Below are positions 21,795 through 32,559 of a stretch of DNA of 64,000 nt, in pieces. Origin of the DNA: Cordilura impudica. Lineage: Eukaryota; Arthropoda; Insecta; Diptera; Scathophagidae. Position numbers and translations under genes: made by a program. Where the stretch lies: NCBI GenBank assembly GCA_963682025.1, contig OY821518.1, positions 305,015,429-305,079,428 on the forward strand, written 5' to 3'. The notes below the pieces were generated by a model. The model was not told where the DNA came from and did no database searches. It saw only the letters and a program-made list of their open reading frames with translations. Numbering within the stretch: the first letter of the stretch is position 1; each line of letters begins with the position of its first letter.

Positions 21795-22065
21795 TGAGGA
21801 GGTCCATTACAAAACGCAATAATTCCACCAGAACAGTTTTTTGGAAAAATTCATAAATTTAATTCATAAATTTGATTAAAGTCATATATTATATATTGGA
21901 ATTGTTTCATTTTAGTCTAAATCATCTTTTTTGGTATTGGATTACAGTAAAATTGTTGACCTTTGGTATGTTTTAAAACAATGGGCACAAAGATTTCAAT
22001 ATGTAGAAACGTATTTAGTTCAAAAACCTAAAAACTGGAATTATTGCGTTTTATGGACCTCCTCA
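21795..22065. mobile_element. 275-bp MITE, copy 2 (inverted relative to copy 1)
   Basis: Left end TGAGGAGGTCCATTACAAAA, right end in reverse TGAGGAGGTCCATAAAACGC (a small deletion). The internal sequence is the reverse complement of the 17775-18053 copy, for example GGTATGTTTTAAAACA versus the CATACCAAAGG region. It is inserted at the edge of a hAT-like coding scrap; ATTT occurs on both sides and may be a target duplication. Confidence 0.82.
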
Positions 22066-22400
22066 TTTGTCGTTTTTTAAACAGTTTTGTGTGGTCCGCA
22101 CTTTGGGCTTCAAGGTCCAGATTCTTTTTTTGTATATCTGACACAGTGTACTTTAACAGCGTCGTCTTAAATGATTTTCCTTTAACAACGTTGAAATGAG
22201 ATTTTAACTCAAGCCGCATATCCAGAATTAATTTAATAGCTCTTTCTATAGAAAGCCATCTGGTTGGTGCTATCATCAGAGCTTTTTTTGTCATATCAGA
22301 ATCTTTGCTAATCAAATTTTTAATTGACTGACCAATTCGAGAAACAGTTATTTGTCTCTTTGACCAAAAAGTTTAATACAATATTGTTTAACATGTACTT
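22066..22400 (-). pseudogene. hAT-like transposase fragment
   Basis: The minus-strand frame from 22315 reads MISKDSDMTKKALMIAPTRW, then LSIERAIKLILDMRLELKSHF. The TRWLS motif followed by an amphipathic segment is characteristic of the region upstream of the C-terminal dimerisation part in hAT and zinc-finger BED/MYM-type transposases. No DDE residues or dimerisation block are present in what remains, because the 275-bp MITE cuts the frame at 22065. Possible hAT subterminal sequence lies at 22475-22535. Exact family not determined. Confidence 0.55.
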
Positions 22401-22540
22401 TAGTATTTCAGAGGCACTAAAAGCTCTGAAGAATAAAAACGAAAAGCGTTAAATTACCCTTTTTTTAAAAAGGCGTTACATTTTAGTCAAAAGGCGATGA
22501 AATTGGCATCGTTGCTTCATAGCACTAGTTAAGATGCCGT

Positions 22541-23512
22541 CACAGGATCTATAAAAGGCAACTTAGATCTTAAGTCTAGATAATGTTAAAATCATTGGTT
22601 GATTTCGAAACTATCACAACATCCAAATCCTACAAAGACATCTATTTATCGCCTTTCGCTTTTTATTTTTCTGTGAATTTTCCTTTTTTACGAAATTTTA
22701 AATATATCTGGATAGTTTTTTAACAAAGTGTACACACACATATATAAAACTGCTATGACACCAACACAACACAAAATAAGTATAACAATAATTAATTAAA
22801 AAATCTATATTTTTGTAATTGTTTCGATTGACGGATAAAAGGTCAAATGTTCGTAGAAAAAAACGAAAATTTGTATCAAACGAAAAGAAAAAAAAATAAA
22901 TATTTGACAGTTTGATGTGTAAAAATAAAAGAATTTAAGACAGAATAACAAAAAAGAAAAAAAAAAATGATAAATAAAACTAAGCAGTTTTTAATATATA
23001 TTTTTGTTAAGTTTTTTATAACATTTTCGCATAAATCTCATAAATTCTAGAATTTATTTTTGTTTAATTATCATATAAACTGGAACTAATTTTTGCTGAG
23101 GACGATGAGAATTTTGTTGTTTAATTGATAATCGTGATTTTCTTCCATTCGTCCTCTTATCTAGGAGGCTGTACCAAATCCCTAATACCATCCACCCATG
23201 ATCTCAACACATTATTATAACCAAGGTTGTCAACAGTAACCAAAAAGGCTAGATTTAAAATTACAGTGGCTAGATATATTACAATGATGTTTAATACTAA
23301 TAAGCTACTTAACAAAAACTTTAGGTATTTTCGTGTTTTTTTTAATTATTAAATGCAATGAGCATAAAAGTGAATATTATGTACTCTTTTGTTTGTTTAA
23401 ATAGAGCAAGAGTATAACCATTATTCTCTTACTCTCATTGACAAACATTTGTTCCCATGTACTAAAACAAAAAATAAAACCAAACAATGCATCGCTGATA
23501 CATGTCTATGGT
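22541..23512. other. No gene recognised
   Basis: AT-rich, A-rich runs around 22880-22970. No repeats or coding motifs that I recognise. Confidence 0.4.
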
Positions 23513-24632
23513 ATATGCACATTAGGGTGACAGCCATTTTTTTTTTGGAATTACCAGACGCGCGGGTCGGATTATTGTGACATTGGATATAAAACTTTAG
23601 TGCTCAAAATTTGAGCCAAATCGGACAATGCTTTCTGGGCGCGCATTGAGTTCAAAGTTCAAAAATGTATTTATATGGGAAAATTTAAAAAAAAAAATCA
23701 TTTTTCACAAAAATTTTGATATTAATAATAGCGTTTCAATCAAACTAATTAATAAACCATAATCTAGATTAAATTATCTTTCTAATAAAACAACAAAATC
23801 TATTATCGGTTGAAAAAGAGCCAAGTTATATCAAGTTCCCCAGGCAATATATGCGCCGCAGACCACTTGATTAAGAAAATCGACCTCACATTTTTAAATA
23901 ATTTACAACAACATTTTTGCATTCTCCTGATCCCAAAATGATCTTATGTAAAGTGTTTTGCATCTCGTCTATTTTTATGCCGTTCTAAATTAATGCCAAA
24001 ACGGTACATATTTTTTAGCACTATTTCGAAATCCCAAATTTTACTTTTTCAAAAATTTTGTTCAAGAAATTTACCGAAATCAACGCATGACTTCAAAGTC
24101 TTATTAGCAAAATATATGTGATTAAAAATGCCAAATATTGTAGGTATCCTGTTCTTAATTTGGCGAGGGCAGCGTTTTTATTTCAGCGGATTTGAAGAAA
24201 AATGTGATTTTTCATATTTTTTCTACTTTTAGGCTATATCTCAAATATCTTTTATCAAACTATTATACTAATTGATATTAGTTCTCAATCTTAGAAGTTA
24301 AGGTTATATCGAGACACTATAAAACGTCCCTCCTTAAGGTCAAAAGTCAAATTTAAGGAGATTCACATTTTTTTGAAACAAAATAGCGAAATAATATATA
24401 TTTGCTGAAGGATTTCGATAAAACTTGCTGATAAATTTGAAGCTGCAAACCAGAGGTGATTTTTTCTTTAAATATAACGCAATATTTTTAGTTTTACACT
24501 CAAAAAAGGTGTTAGTAAAAAGTTTTTAAATACTTTTCTATCACATTTAACAGTTTATATACTAATTTTTAACATTTTTTTCAACAATTATAAAAATATG
24601 TCATCAAACTTAATAGAGAACAATTGGCAAAA

Positions 24633-25116
24633 ATGTCTATTTGCGACCCTGGAGATGAGCAAGACGAAATCCCAAAAAAGCTTCCCCTAAGAAAAGAAAC
24701 TTTTAAGGATTTCATTTCCAAAGAATTTTCTGTAATTTTGGAAGATCTGTTCTCATTTAACACAAAAAACGTATTTAAGCGATTTAAATATCCACTGGTT
24801 ATTTTAAAGAAGACCCGCGTATATGGGAATTTAATGAAGAATTAAAAAGAGGAAAAGAAATTGTTAAAAGTTTAAGTGTTGTCAACGATTGTGCTGAAAG
24901 AGGGATTAAACTTATCCAGGAATACCATTGTAAAATTACGAAGGATGAGGAGCAAAAGCAACACTTACTAAAAGTAATTTTTGAATTTATTTTGTTTTAT
25001 TATTAATTGTACTAATATTTAGTTTTTTGTAATTTTTCAGGTGGTACAAAGCTACAGAAAACAATATTCCAAACATGCCGTTTTACAGTCTTTAACTAGA
25101 GATTTTGAGCTATAAA
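24633..25116 (+). pseudogene. C-terminal part of a transposon-associated protein, with an intron
   Basis: The frame from 24633 reads MSICDPGDEQDE and continues to FSFNTKNVFKRFKYP. A frameshift near 24795 shifts to TGYFKEDPRIWEFNEELKRG, then KEIVKSLSVVNDCAERGIKL and DEEQKQHLLK. At 24976 a GTAATTTTTG donor opens a 66-base intron ending TAATTTTTCAG at 25041. The second exon reads VVQSYRKQYSKHAVLQSLTR, then DFEL and stop. The VVNDxAERGxKLI and DEEQKQxLLxVV motifs recall a large arthropod family usually found as multi-copy, transposon-associated proteins. I cannot name the superfamily. No catalytic domain is present, so only a C-terminal remnant survives. Confidence 0.55.
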
Positions 25117-25424
25117 ATAATTTTCTAAAATTTATTAAAAATTTTAAATTGTTTTTAAAACTTGTCATAAACTAATGAGTTCTCTAATTTTTTAATACTG
25201 TGATTTAATATGTAATTTATAATAATTAAAAGTAAAAACTAGCCTTTAAATTAATATAAAAGTTCTTTCAAATAATAAATTTTGTGGGTCATATTGATCT
25301 AGTGGAAGCAATAGTTTAACTTAATTTTTTGGATTTTTTTTATATTCTTCATGTCCAGATTATGTACATGAAGAATATGTTAGTAAGAATTAAATGTCTA
25401 AAATGACAATAAAGTCAAAAATTT

Positions 25425-25455
25425 TGAGTGGGTCAATTTGACCCCCTGGTATATT
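25425..25455 (-). repeat. Possible orphan piggyBac-type end
   Basis: GGTCAATTTGACCCCCTGGT, then ATATTTTGGGTTAA, reads in reverse as TTAACCCAAAATATACC: a TTAA plus CCC terminus with an adjacent palindrome (GGTCAATTTGACC). A related GTGGGTCATATTGATC lies at 25284. No partner end was found. Confidence 0.35.
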
Positions 25456-25689
25456 TTGGGTTAATTACAAAAAATATTTTAAATTACATTTTCTAAAAAA
25501 AAAAAAAATAGATTTAGCAATTTACACGATACACGAAATAAATTAAAGCTATTTATTACATAATTTTCATATATTTTCGAATATTCTGTATGACTAGATC
25601 AAGTGCCACCAAATTCCGCCCGGCGCTCCTTTAAATTCGAAAAACTAAATTTGTTCATACAAACCACTGTCACCCTAATGCGCATATTC

Positions 25690-26274
25690 AGCCCAATTAC
25701 GAATATTCTCAAGGAATTTCTTTCTCACGGAAAATAGTTTTCTCGGGAAAAAATCCTCCAATCATAAATTCCGCGTGAATTTACCGAATTTCGAAGCTAG
25801 TTGTTTTGCTTATTGACAATTAATTTTCAAATTTTTTTTTGTGTGTGCAAACGGAAATAAACTTATTTAAAATAAAAATTTAATTTAGAAATGAATAGCA
25901 CAGCTATGATGCGAGCAATTGTGGAGGGAATTGATGTTGTAGAATAAGAACAACGAAATAGCTAAGGGATTACTGGAAGTCAATTGCGGTCTGAATCTAT
26001 GGAAAACGCTATCAATGCCTTAACTGGTTTTCATTAAAGTTAACAAAGTTGAAGTTGGGCTTTATTCCTGTTCAAAACCAAATTCAAGTGCATTGAGAAT
26101 AACTATTTTTTCCCATCGAATTTTTTTCCGAAGGAATTTTTATTCATAATAAGGGAAAAGGGAGAAGTGGCAAAGTTTACGCGGAATTTTTGGTCAAAAT
26201 TTTGCTGATTCTGTTACGAACATATAAACATTTTTCATTATTTTTAGTTTTTTGTATGAAATTTATGCGAGTAT
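25690..26274. other. No gene recognised
   Basis: AT-rich. Weak inverted similarity between 25708-25770 and 26110-26170 (CAAGGAATTTC versus GAAGGAATTTTTATTC in mixed orientation). No family assigned. Confidence 0.3.
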
Positions 26275-26525
26275 CTTTACATTTTCGTTCGTCGTTCCTC
26301 AACTATTTGGTCAAGAGTTTCGAAACTCAATAAAAAACTGCTACAGATTATGAAGAATATTTGAAGCCTAAGATGTGTAGCCCACTCGACCTTTTGCGGA
26401 ATTTTGTCAATAGATAGACAGACAGACAGACAAACAGAGAGACAGACGGACAGACAGACGGACATCGCCAGATCGAATTTTCCTTCTATAAGGATCAAAA
26501 ATATATAAACCCCCTATACCCCCTT
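26275..26525 (-). repeat. HINE-B element with long GTCY tract
   Basis: Minus-strand reading: GGGTATAGGGGGTTTATATA, TTTTTGATCCTTATAGAAGG, the CGATGTCCGTCTGTCTGTCC tract continuing for ~60 bases, then AATTCCGCAAAAGGTCGAGT. Matches the dipteran mini-me description of a conserved block joined to a (GTCY)n proto-microsatellite. Confidence 0.7.
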
Positions 26526-27380
26526 TTTTGTGTGTTTTTTTTTTTAAATCTATCTCAAGTTTTCAAATTATTCAAATTTATACGTTTTTAAAATTATAAG
26601 ATTAATCTTCTCTTATAAAATCTTTCTTCAAACAAAGCGGAAACGGGGTTTCACGGGTTTAAAGTTAAAAATTTATAGAAACTATACACTAAAAGACTAT
26701 GTTTTAATACAAACTTTCTATCTAGTAAAAGTACGTTACATGTAAATGTGTTACCACTTTAAATTTGTGTAATACGATCCTGCCACAACAATGGCATATA
26801 TCACACGCTGCCTAATCTACAACGCCATTAAATGGGCATAAGTGTCCATAATGTAAGCCCAGCTTAGCAGCTTTGGTACATACCATCATACACAATATGC
26901 ATGTAGAACTCTATAAGGCAGGCATTAACATATGTCTACGAACATATATAAAAACTTCTATAATTGAACGTGCACCAGACAGTAAGGAGACATTACTAAG
27001 GTTTTAAGCAGCTTAAATGTCGTTAAAAAATAAGACTAAAAGAAGACGAAAACAATCAGACAATCACAAATACTCGTAAACCAACAAGCCGACAAAAAAA
27101 CTCACAGACAAACTCCAAACTAAACAAATACTTGGGGTAGTAAGCCCCGTACTGCCTTGCTCCAACAAATATCGATTAGACACAATTTACGTGAGTTAAA
27201 AATTAACACAAGAAATGACCAAATGATGAAGTAGAAATCTTCTCGAATATGGCTATGTATCCGTACGATGCGTTTAACACGCAATGTTGGAAATAAGAAT
27301 ATATTTATATCAGATCTTTTTTTCTGCAAATTTGTTAAGAAAATTGCTAAGCATATGAGTGTAATAATGTACCCGTTCGT
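26526..27380. other. No confirmed gene; weak promoter-like arrangement
   Basis: TATATAAAAA at 26945-26954 is followed ~30 bases on by GACAGTAAGG and by ATG at 27017, resembling an insect TATA/initiator spacing. The ATG opens only a ~20-codon frame, so this is not called a gene. The rest is unassigned. Confidence 0.2.
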
Positions 27381-27381
27381 A

Positions 27382-28180
27382 TTTTTTTTTTTTTTAATTA
27401 CCCAACACTCAGGGTATACCCCCTACAAATGCAGTGCATTGTGTTGATTTCAGGAAAATAGGTTATGGGAAGGAGGGGAGAGGGAGTAGTGTTTGTGGAT
27501 ATTTGACATAAATTTTTTTAGACTATAACTGTCAGGAAAGACCTCTGCGATGAGTGGTATAGGTTTTAGAAAACCAACACACTTGAATGCTTCTCTATAC
27601 ACTTGAAAAACATGCTCGTTTCAACGAACATCACATTGAATTTTCATGCCTAGAACATCAGGAGTATCCGATTCCTTAATACCTATACCACCCATATATA
27701 CAGATGACCTTGTTCATTCCATGGCCCTATGGGTCAACATACAACATTGAGTCGTCAGCGCATTAAAATCAACCCTATTCGCTTTACCCCACTCCTTGTC
27801 TGCCTTTCCCCCCCCCCAACTTCCAAGAGGATTGGCCTACAGTTAAAGGAAAATTAATGACAAATGCTGCTGTCATCTGCGAAAGAGTGTATAGATTTAA
27901 AAGTTTGGCCAAGAAGGTCGTTCAGAAAGATAAGGAAAAGAGAATGAGAAAGAACGGAACCTTGGGGTACCCCTGAATTAAGCTGAAACTCATTAGATGA
28001 GACCCCATCAATAACAACACGTATTGGTCAGTCTCTGAGAAAGCTCGATATAAATCGAGAGAAGTCACTACCGACCCCAAATGCAATAAGCTTTGATATC
28101 AATGCACCGTGCCACACATGATCGAATACCTTGGAAATATCCAGAGCAACCACTTTACTTTCGCCAAAATTGCGAATGGA
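27382..28180 (-). pseudogene. Non-LTR retrotransposon, RT core plus 3' end with poly-A
   Basis: Minus strand from 28180. RT motif A is VVALDISKVFDHVWHGAL (about 28100-28150). It is followed in the same frame by LISKLIAFGVGSDFSRFISS, PIRVVIDG, LNSGVPQGSVLS (27957-27990) and the catalytic box IHSFADDSSICH (about 27870-27895). One TGA, probably a former Trp codon (RD*PIR), interrupts it. After a deletion, the protein end is readable at 27413-27560 (LIAEVFPDSY, KFMSNIHKHYSLSPPSHNLF). Poly-A, seen as T14 at 27382-27395, follows. The element is 5' truncated at about 28180 and internally deleted. The end portion matches 49000-49215, so the family has more than one copy here. Confidence 0.8.
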
Positions 28181-28185
28181 TCGAC

Positions 28186-28436
28186 TCCCCCTATTAATGA
28201 CCTCTATGAAATCGACTTAAATTGCCATGAGATCCAAGTTATCATATAGATCTCGGTCAAATTGGGTTTGTGCGTCTTTCATATCTGCTTGCAAAAAAAT
28301 TTATAAAAATTCCACTCAGATTTAGCTTATGCTTAATTTCTATACCCACTTAGTTGGGCCTAAGACCCCCTCTTTAAACGCATGGTATAGGGTATCGCAT
28401 AGTGGATCGAATCCGTCTATAATTTTCTTACTTTTG
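28186..28436 (-). repeat. HINE-A, 5' third only
   Basis: Reverse-strand head: AAGTAAGAAAATTATAGACGG outward at the right edge, ATACCCTATACCATGCG, then body blocks to 28186. The GTCC tract and tail are lost. It directly abuts the LINE relic. Confidence 0.8.
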
Positions 28437-28599
28437 TTTATTTAATTGAGGTTTTACTAAAGCTTACAAAACAAAATCATTTTTATAGTTCTAATCACTA
28501 CTTATGAATTTATTTACCTTTTCCGGAAAGACTCCAATAAGGCACATTTTAGTGATTCACTTGTCACTTTTTGAAATAGGTAGTACCTATCCCTTTAAA

Positions 28600-29313
28600 A
28601 TCTTCAACATTTTGATACTCGTTTTTGTGCTCTTCACCTTTCTATTTTCAAGAACTCAATATTTCTCCACTGGCCTTAGCTGTAGACGGTTCGGAGCAAT
28701 TACCCCCCTTGATAAAAAAAAAACACATTCTTGTTCTTTTTCTACTAAAGAGCTTTATTAATGTAGTGACAGGATGCCAAATCGGGCTAAAAAATATGTG
28801 GACACATCAAGTTGGGTTCTGAAAGCCCTTTGCAAACACTCCTTAATATAAATTTCAGCACCTCTAGAGCCCATTATAACAAATGACTTGCTACTTTTGC
28901 CGTAACTGCATATTGGTTGCCATACCATGAACTTTTTTTTTTAGAAATTATGACTGATTTTGATTCCCAAATTTATCTATGTAACATTTCCCCAGGCATT
29001 AGCAATATAAAAATTTTTACTCGGAGGCTGCGAAAAATCTAGGAGTAGTATTTTATGAAACAAGATTTCAATTTTAGCGGCTCTTTTTGTCTGGTACTGG
29101 TTTTAACTTTTCGCAAATAGTCCGAGCACGAATATCTAATCGGGCTGCTTTTCTACATGTCTTACAAATATCATTAGGACGTTACCCTCTCCCCTCTTAT
29201 CAATGGCAAAATTCTCGTGATATTTTTTAATATCATGGCAAACAGTTCAACGGTAAATCTTTGATTCTTTGGTCAACTTTTTTGGCACGTACTTTTATTT
29301 CATCACTCATAAT
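28600..29313 (-). pseudogene. mariner/Tc1-like transposase relic
   Basis: Minus strand from 29313: MSDEIKVRAKKVDQRIKDL, then with frameshifts RPNDICKTCRKAARLDIRAR and TICEKLKPVPDKKSR (second DNA-binding helix region). Towards the end it reads PDLASCHYINKAL, the mariner-type segment with the second catalytic Asp (xWPDLASCHYSxxV), followed after a frameshift by VIAPNRLQLRPVEKYWVL, matching the NxPxxPxLRPIExxW block that carries the third acidic residue. The first catalytic Asp segment is not clear. Several stops and frameshifts. Terminal inverted repeats not identified. The size, about 240 codons, suggests internal loss. Confidence 0.65.
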
Positions 29314-29399
29314 CAAATTAACAACACATAATAATTTATATATTGTTTAAAGATAATTTGATCATAAAAAATTAAAATAATACTTGCCAAAAAAGTAAA

Positions 29400-30865
29400 G
29401 CAGAAAACGGTCCGATCTCAGACGGACAAACATTTCTGCTTTTCACATGAACTGTTTTTTGGAGGCTTCAGTCCCTTTTTTACGTTTCGTAAAATATTAA
29501 AATTTTTGTATTTTCCATATATTTTTAAAATTATGCATTTTAATATATAACAACAGTTTAGTCAGAACTAAATATTACACTTTTATTAGTTTTCCTAGAA
29601 AAGAAAAAAAATCTTACAAACCACACATTTTACTCAATTGAGTATATGAATCCTTTTTTGTGTCCTTTGCGTGTTGAAGAGTCGTTAACTGAATTGAAAT
29701 GTGAATTGAATGGAATTGTTCAACGGATTATTTTCAAAAATAAACTTGGCAATACAAGTAGCAATAACAAATACACAACATAATACAATACTTATTGAAT
29801 TGCATGGTGCTTATTTAATAATAAAATGTATCTTAGTCATGCCTCAAAATGAACTGAAACGAACCATCGTAACTCTTAATCCCATAAATGCTGGCAAGGA
29901 CAATAAGGTCCAGATGTAGAATAAAATATTGAAAATAAATTTTATTTAAAAATTAATTCCAGGAATACCTCGCATTAGTAAGAACACTAATGTGGTTTAG
30001 TTTAGGGCAACTACTGAGATTACAAAAATATACCCCGAACGATGTTCCGACTATCTAAAATGCTTAGCTATTTTTTGAAGCCATGAGGTGGTGTATATCT
30101 TAGTAGAATGTTTGGTCAAACAGGATGGGCTAAAAGTTTTTTTTTTTTTTTTTTTAATAAAAACACAATAAATAAGAAATCACAATTAAGGCTACTCAAA
30201 CAAGGAAGGCAATTAACCTTAAATTTAAATAATATTAGATTTTAAGGGTTAATTATAATGTACAACAAAACTCCCAAGATTGTTTTACAGTCTTATCAGT
30301 TCGCTAGAAGTAAGTATATATTTAGCGGAATAGTAAGTCTGTTCAATTTTCTATTTCTGTATACAAAAAAAAATAATTTTCAAAACATTTTCTATGAAAA
30401 ATTTGCTTGAATTAAATTTTGTATTAAACAATTTATTTAAGTGACATAATTTTGTTTTTAATCGATTTTACTAGTTTACTCAACATATTGATTTATTTGC
30501 ATCTATTGATTTATGCTGATTATTGACTTTTAACTGCAATATTTATTAATTTAACAAATATATTTGTTTCATCGTTGTGTTTTAATTCTGAAGAGTTTGA
30601 TTTTCTATGGTGAATAATTTTCCAAATAAACTTTCCAAACTGCATTTGGTCACTGATGAGGGTTGGTGACTCCAACCGAAACAGCTGCACAACTTGCCTT
30701 TCAAAATATCGACAACTTTCTTCAAACACGTGTGAGAATATATAATTGCTTTAACTAAATTACGGATATTTTATCGCCAGCCAAATTAACTAGCCACTCA
30801 ACACCAGTGTGCAGAAGGTGTACATAAGTTTGTCATTCCTTTTGTAATAATTTGAATCAGAAAAT
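29400..30865. other. No gene recognised; contains a T20 tract
   Basis: AT-rich sequence with a poly-T run at about 30138-30160, which could be the poly-A tail of a minus-strand retrotransposed copy, but no coding sequence is recognised downstream of it. The ORFs at 29710-29919 and 30520-30729 have no recognisable domain. Confidence 0.35.
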
Positions 30866-30869
30866 TTGG

Positions 30870-31110
30870 AATTTATAAAATATATATAGCCTTGATACTT
30901 ACAACAAGCCGTCATCTTTCTGTCTGTCCGTCTATTAAAATCAAGATCGTGCCCTCAATAGATCACTTGGGCAACTAATATTAGTCAAAATGATTCTCTA
31001 ACCTCCTGAGCATTCAGCTGATTAAAATCATAGAAGTCGGATTAATGGGCCGCAAAATTTTAATGAAATTGTATAAAAATCTCTTGAAAAATATGATATT
31101 TTATATTGTT
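30870..31110 (+). repeat. HINE-B fragment
   Basis: Contains CTTGATACTTACAACAAGCC, CTTTCTGTCTGTCCGTCT and ATTAAAATCAAGATCG, parallel to the 6001-6245 copy (CTTGATCCTTATAACAACTC, TTCCGTCTGTCTGTTGAAAT). Noncoding. Confidence 0.55.
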
Positions 31111-31134
31111 GTTATTCTTGTTTCTTGTATACGA

Positions 31135-31300
31135 TAGCTGTATTTATTGTTGTAGTTGTACTAATTGTGTTTATGTATGGTTATACTCCACGGGTCCACA
31201 GGACGAAATCGAGCGACTTAATGCCGGTTTGGCGCCACCGGTCACTAGTTATTTATTGCTAGAGCCACCACCAAAGTAGGCAATAGATTTCACATAATAC
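31135..31300 (+). other. GC-richer exon-like island of unknown nature
   Basis: An open plus-strand frame reads VWLYSTGPQDEIERLNAGLA and then PPVTSYLLLEPPPK, ending at TAG (about 31277). It is markedly less AT-rich than its surroundings (GCCGGTTTGGCGCCACCGGT) and has a CCACAG before GACGAAATC that could serve as a splice acceptor. No family recognised. It may be a stray exon or an old repeat. Confidence 0.25.
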
Positions 31301-31334
31301 TTACTTGCCACATTAACCATCTTAGTAAACTTTT

Positions 31335-31440
31335 TATTTTTTCTTGAATACCCTTCACCTTGGTTTTATGTTCGCAGTTATATCTGGACTTATTTCAAAA
31401 TTTATAACAATTGTTAATAAAATATATGAAACAATTTGCT
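31335..31440 (+). repeat. HINE-B head fragment
   Basis: GAATACCCTTCACCTTGGTTTT matches the head of the HINE-B family (GATGCCCTTCACCTGGGTTT). Only about 100 bases are recognisable before a CTAG-1 copy begins. Confidence 0.45.
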
Positions 31441-31451
31441 GAGCCTATTAA

Positions 31452-31830
31452 TAAACTACTAGCAGACTCCAGTGCTCGAAATTCGAGTGCTTTTTCTAGG
31501 CAGCTTTATTTTTCAACTTAGCCAATTCACAAACCAACACTTTTATATTTTATTATTATTGTGAATGAAGATAACAAACTCATTACCAAACACATTAACA
31601 AATTTAATAAAGCACACACATAGCATTGTAGAATTTTATGTATGTGTTAGTAGCAAGTTTAAATGAAATTTTATCGAAATAAAGGAAAAAAATTTAAAAA
31701 TCTGTAAATCTGCAAAACGGCTAGAAAGAAATACCTTTCAAATAATATGCTTTTAGTCAAAATCAGGATAAAATGGTAGAACAAAATATCGGTCACAAGA
31801 AATCGCCTATCCTATTAACATTATAGATAA
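31452..31830 (+). repeat. CTAG-1 interspersed repeat, full-length-like
   Basis: ACTAGCAGACTCCAGTGCTC and the perfect CTCGAAATTCGAG hairpin at the head; GCCAATTCACAAACCAACAC and ATTTTATGTATGTGTTAGTA in the middle; GGTCACAAGAAATCGCCTAT and ATTATAGAT at the end. Confidence 0.85.
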
Positions 31831-31849
31831 CAAGAATCACACTTAATTT

Positions 31850-32040
31850 TTTCCATATTTTAGGCCATATTTTGACATAATGATATCCGATTTACCCAAT
31901 TTTAAATACCAACTTGGCCGAAATAATAAAAAACAATACAGTCTGAAGCTTTATTTAAGTAGATGGTTTGTTTTGTGAATTATTGTGATTTCAACAGACG
32001 GACAGACAGACGGACGGACCGTTTAGCCGTTTTCTTTTCT
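31850..32040 (-). repeat. HINE-B fragment
   Basis: GATTTCAACAGACGGACAGA and the CAGACGGACGGACC tract, with upstream ACCCAATTTTAAATACCAAC. It resembles the minus-strand form of the 6001-6245 family around its GTCY tract. Confidence 0.5.
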
Positions 32041-32065
32041 CATTTACGCATAACCAGCAGTGGTA

Positions 32066-32265
32066 AGCCATGCTAGAAAATTGTAGTCGGTCTAGACCTA
32101 TTATATGGTAACCTATACCATACATTTAGAGAAAAGGTATTATTTCCAACAAATTGGATAAGCATATACCAAATTTGAGTGGTATTGTTATAAATTTTTT
32201 TTGACTGCAGATACGATAAAGTTCATATCGGATGCTATATCTATATGGGCACCATAGTGTGGATT
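32066..32265 (+). repeat. HINE-A, 5' third only
   Basis: Head TAGTCGGTCTAGACCTATTA, ATGGTAACCTATACCATAC, then GAGTGGTATTGTTATAAATT and CATATCGGATGCTATATC. Truncated at 32265. Confidence 0.75.
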
Positions 32266-32559
32266 CTGGAAATTTTAACGATCCGATAATCGCAAAATAT
32301 ATCGACAGCTATTGTGGTTTGCACTAAAGATTAAGTGATTCACTAAGTACACCTTAACGATAGTCGACAAATCTATTTTTCTATTTATTAAAATTGTAAA
32401 CGAGTGGCATCTCTGTTAAAATAGTCGAAAAACAGAAAGAACAATTGAAAAAAAAAACAAATCACTTCTTGTTTGACGGGATGATTTTATGTTTAATTTC
32501 TTTATTATTTATTGATATTTTTGTTTATTTATTTATGAATATGAAATAATGAATTGAAT
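32266..32559. other. No feature recognised
   Basis: AT-rich spacer between a HINE-A fragment and the 3' end of the LINE. Confidence 0.4.

Larger units (their letters stand above)
23513..25687 (+). mobile_element. 2.2-kb element bounded by ATATGCRCATTAGGGTGACAG inverted repeats
   Basis: The left end (23513-23533) and the reverse of the right end (25667-25687) share 21 bases with one mismatch: ATATGCACATTAGGGTGACA versus ATATGCGCATTAGGGTGACA, each followed by G. No convincing target duplication flanks them. The left subterminal region has GC-rich GACGCGCGGGTCGG and GGGCGCGCAT boxes; the right has CCGCCCGGCGC. Inside is the end of a spliced protein gene. I take this as a DNA transposon derivative of unknown superfamily. 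Confidence 0.6.

Noticed and set aside
26945..27080. TATATAAAAA with initiator-like sequence and ATG, resembling a core promoter and short gene
   Set aside because: The frame after the ATG ends after about 20 codons, and TATA-like words are expected in such AT-rich DNA.
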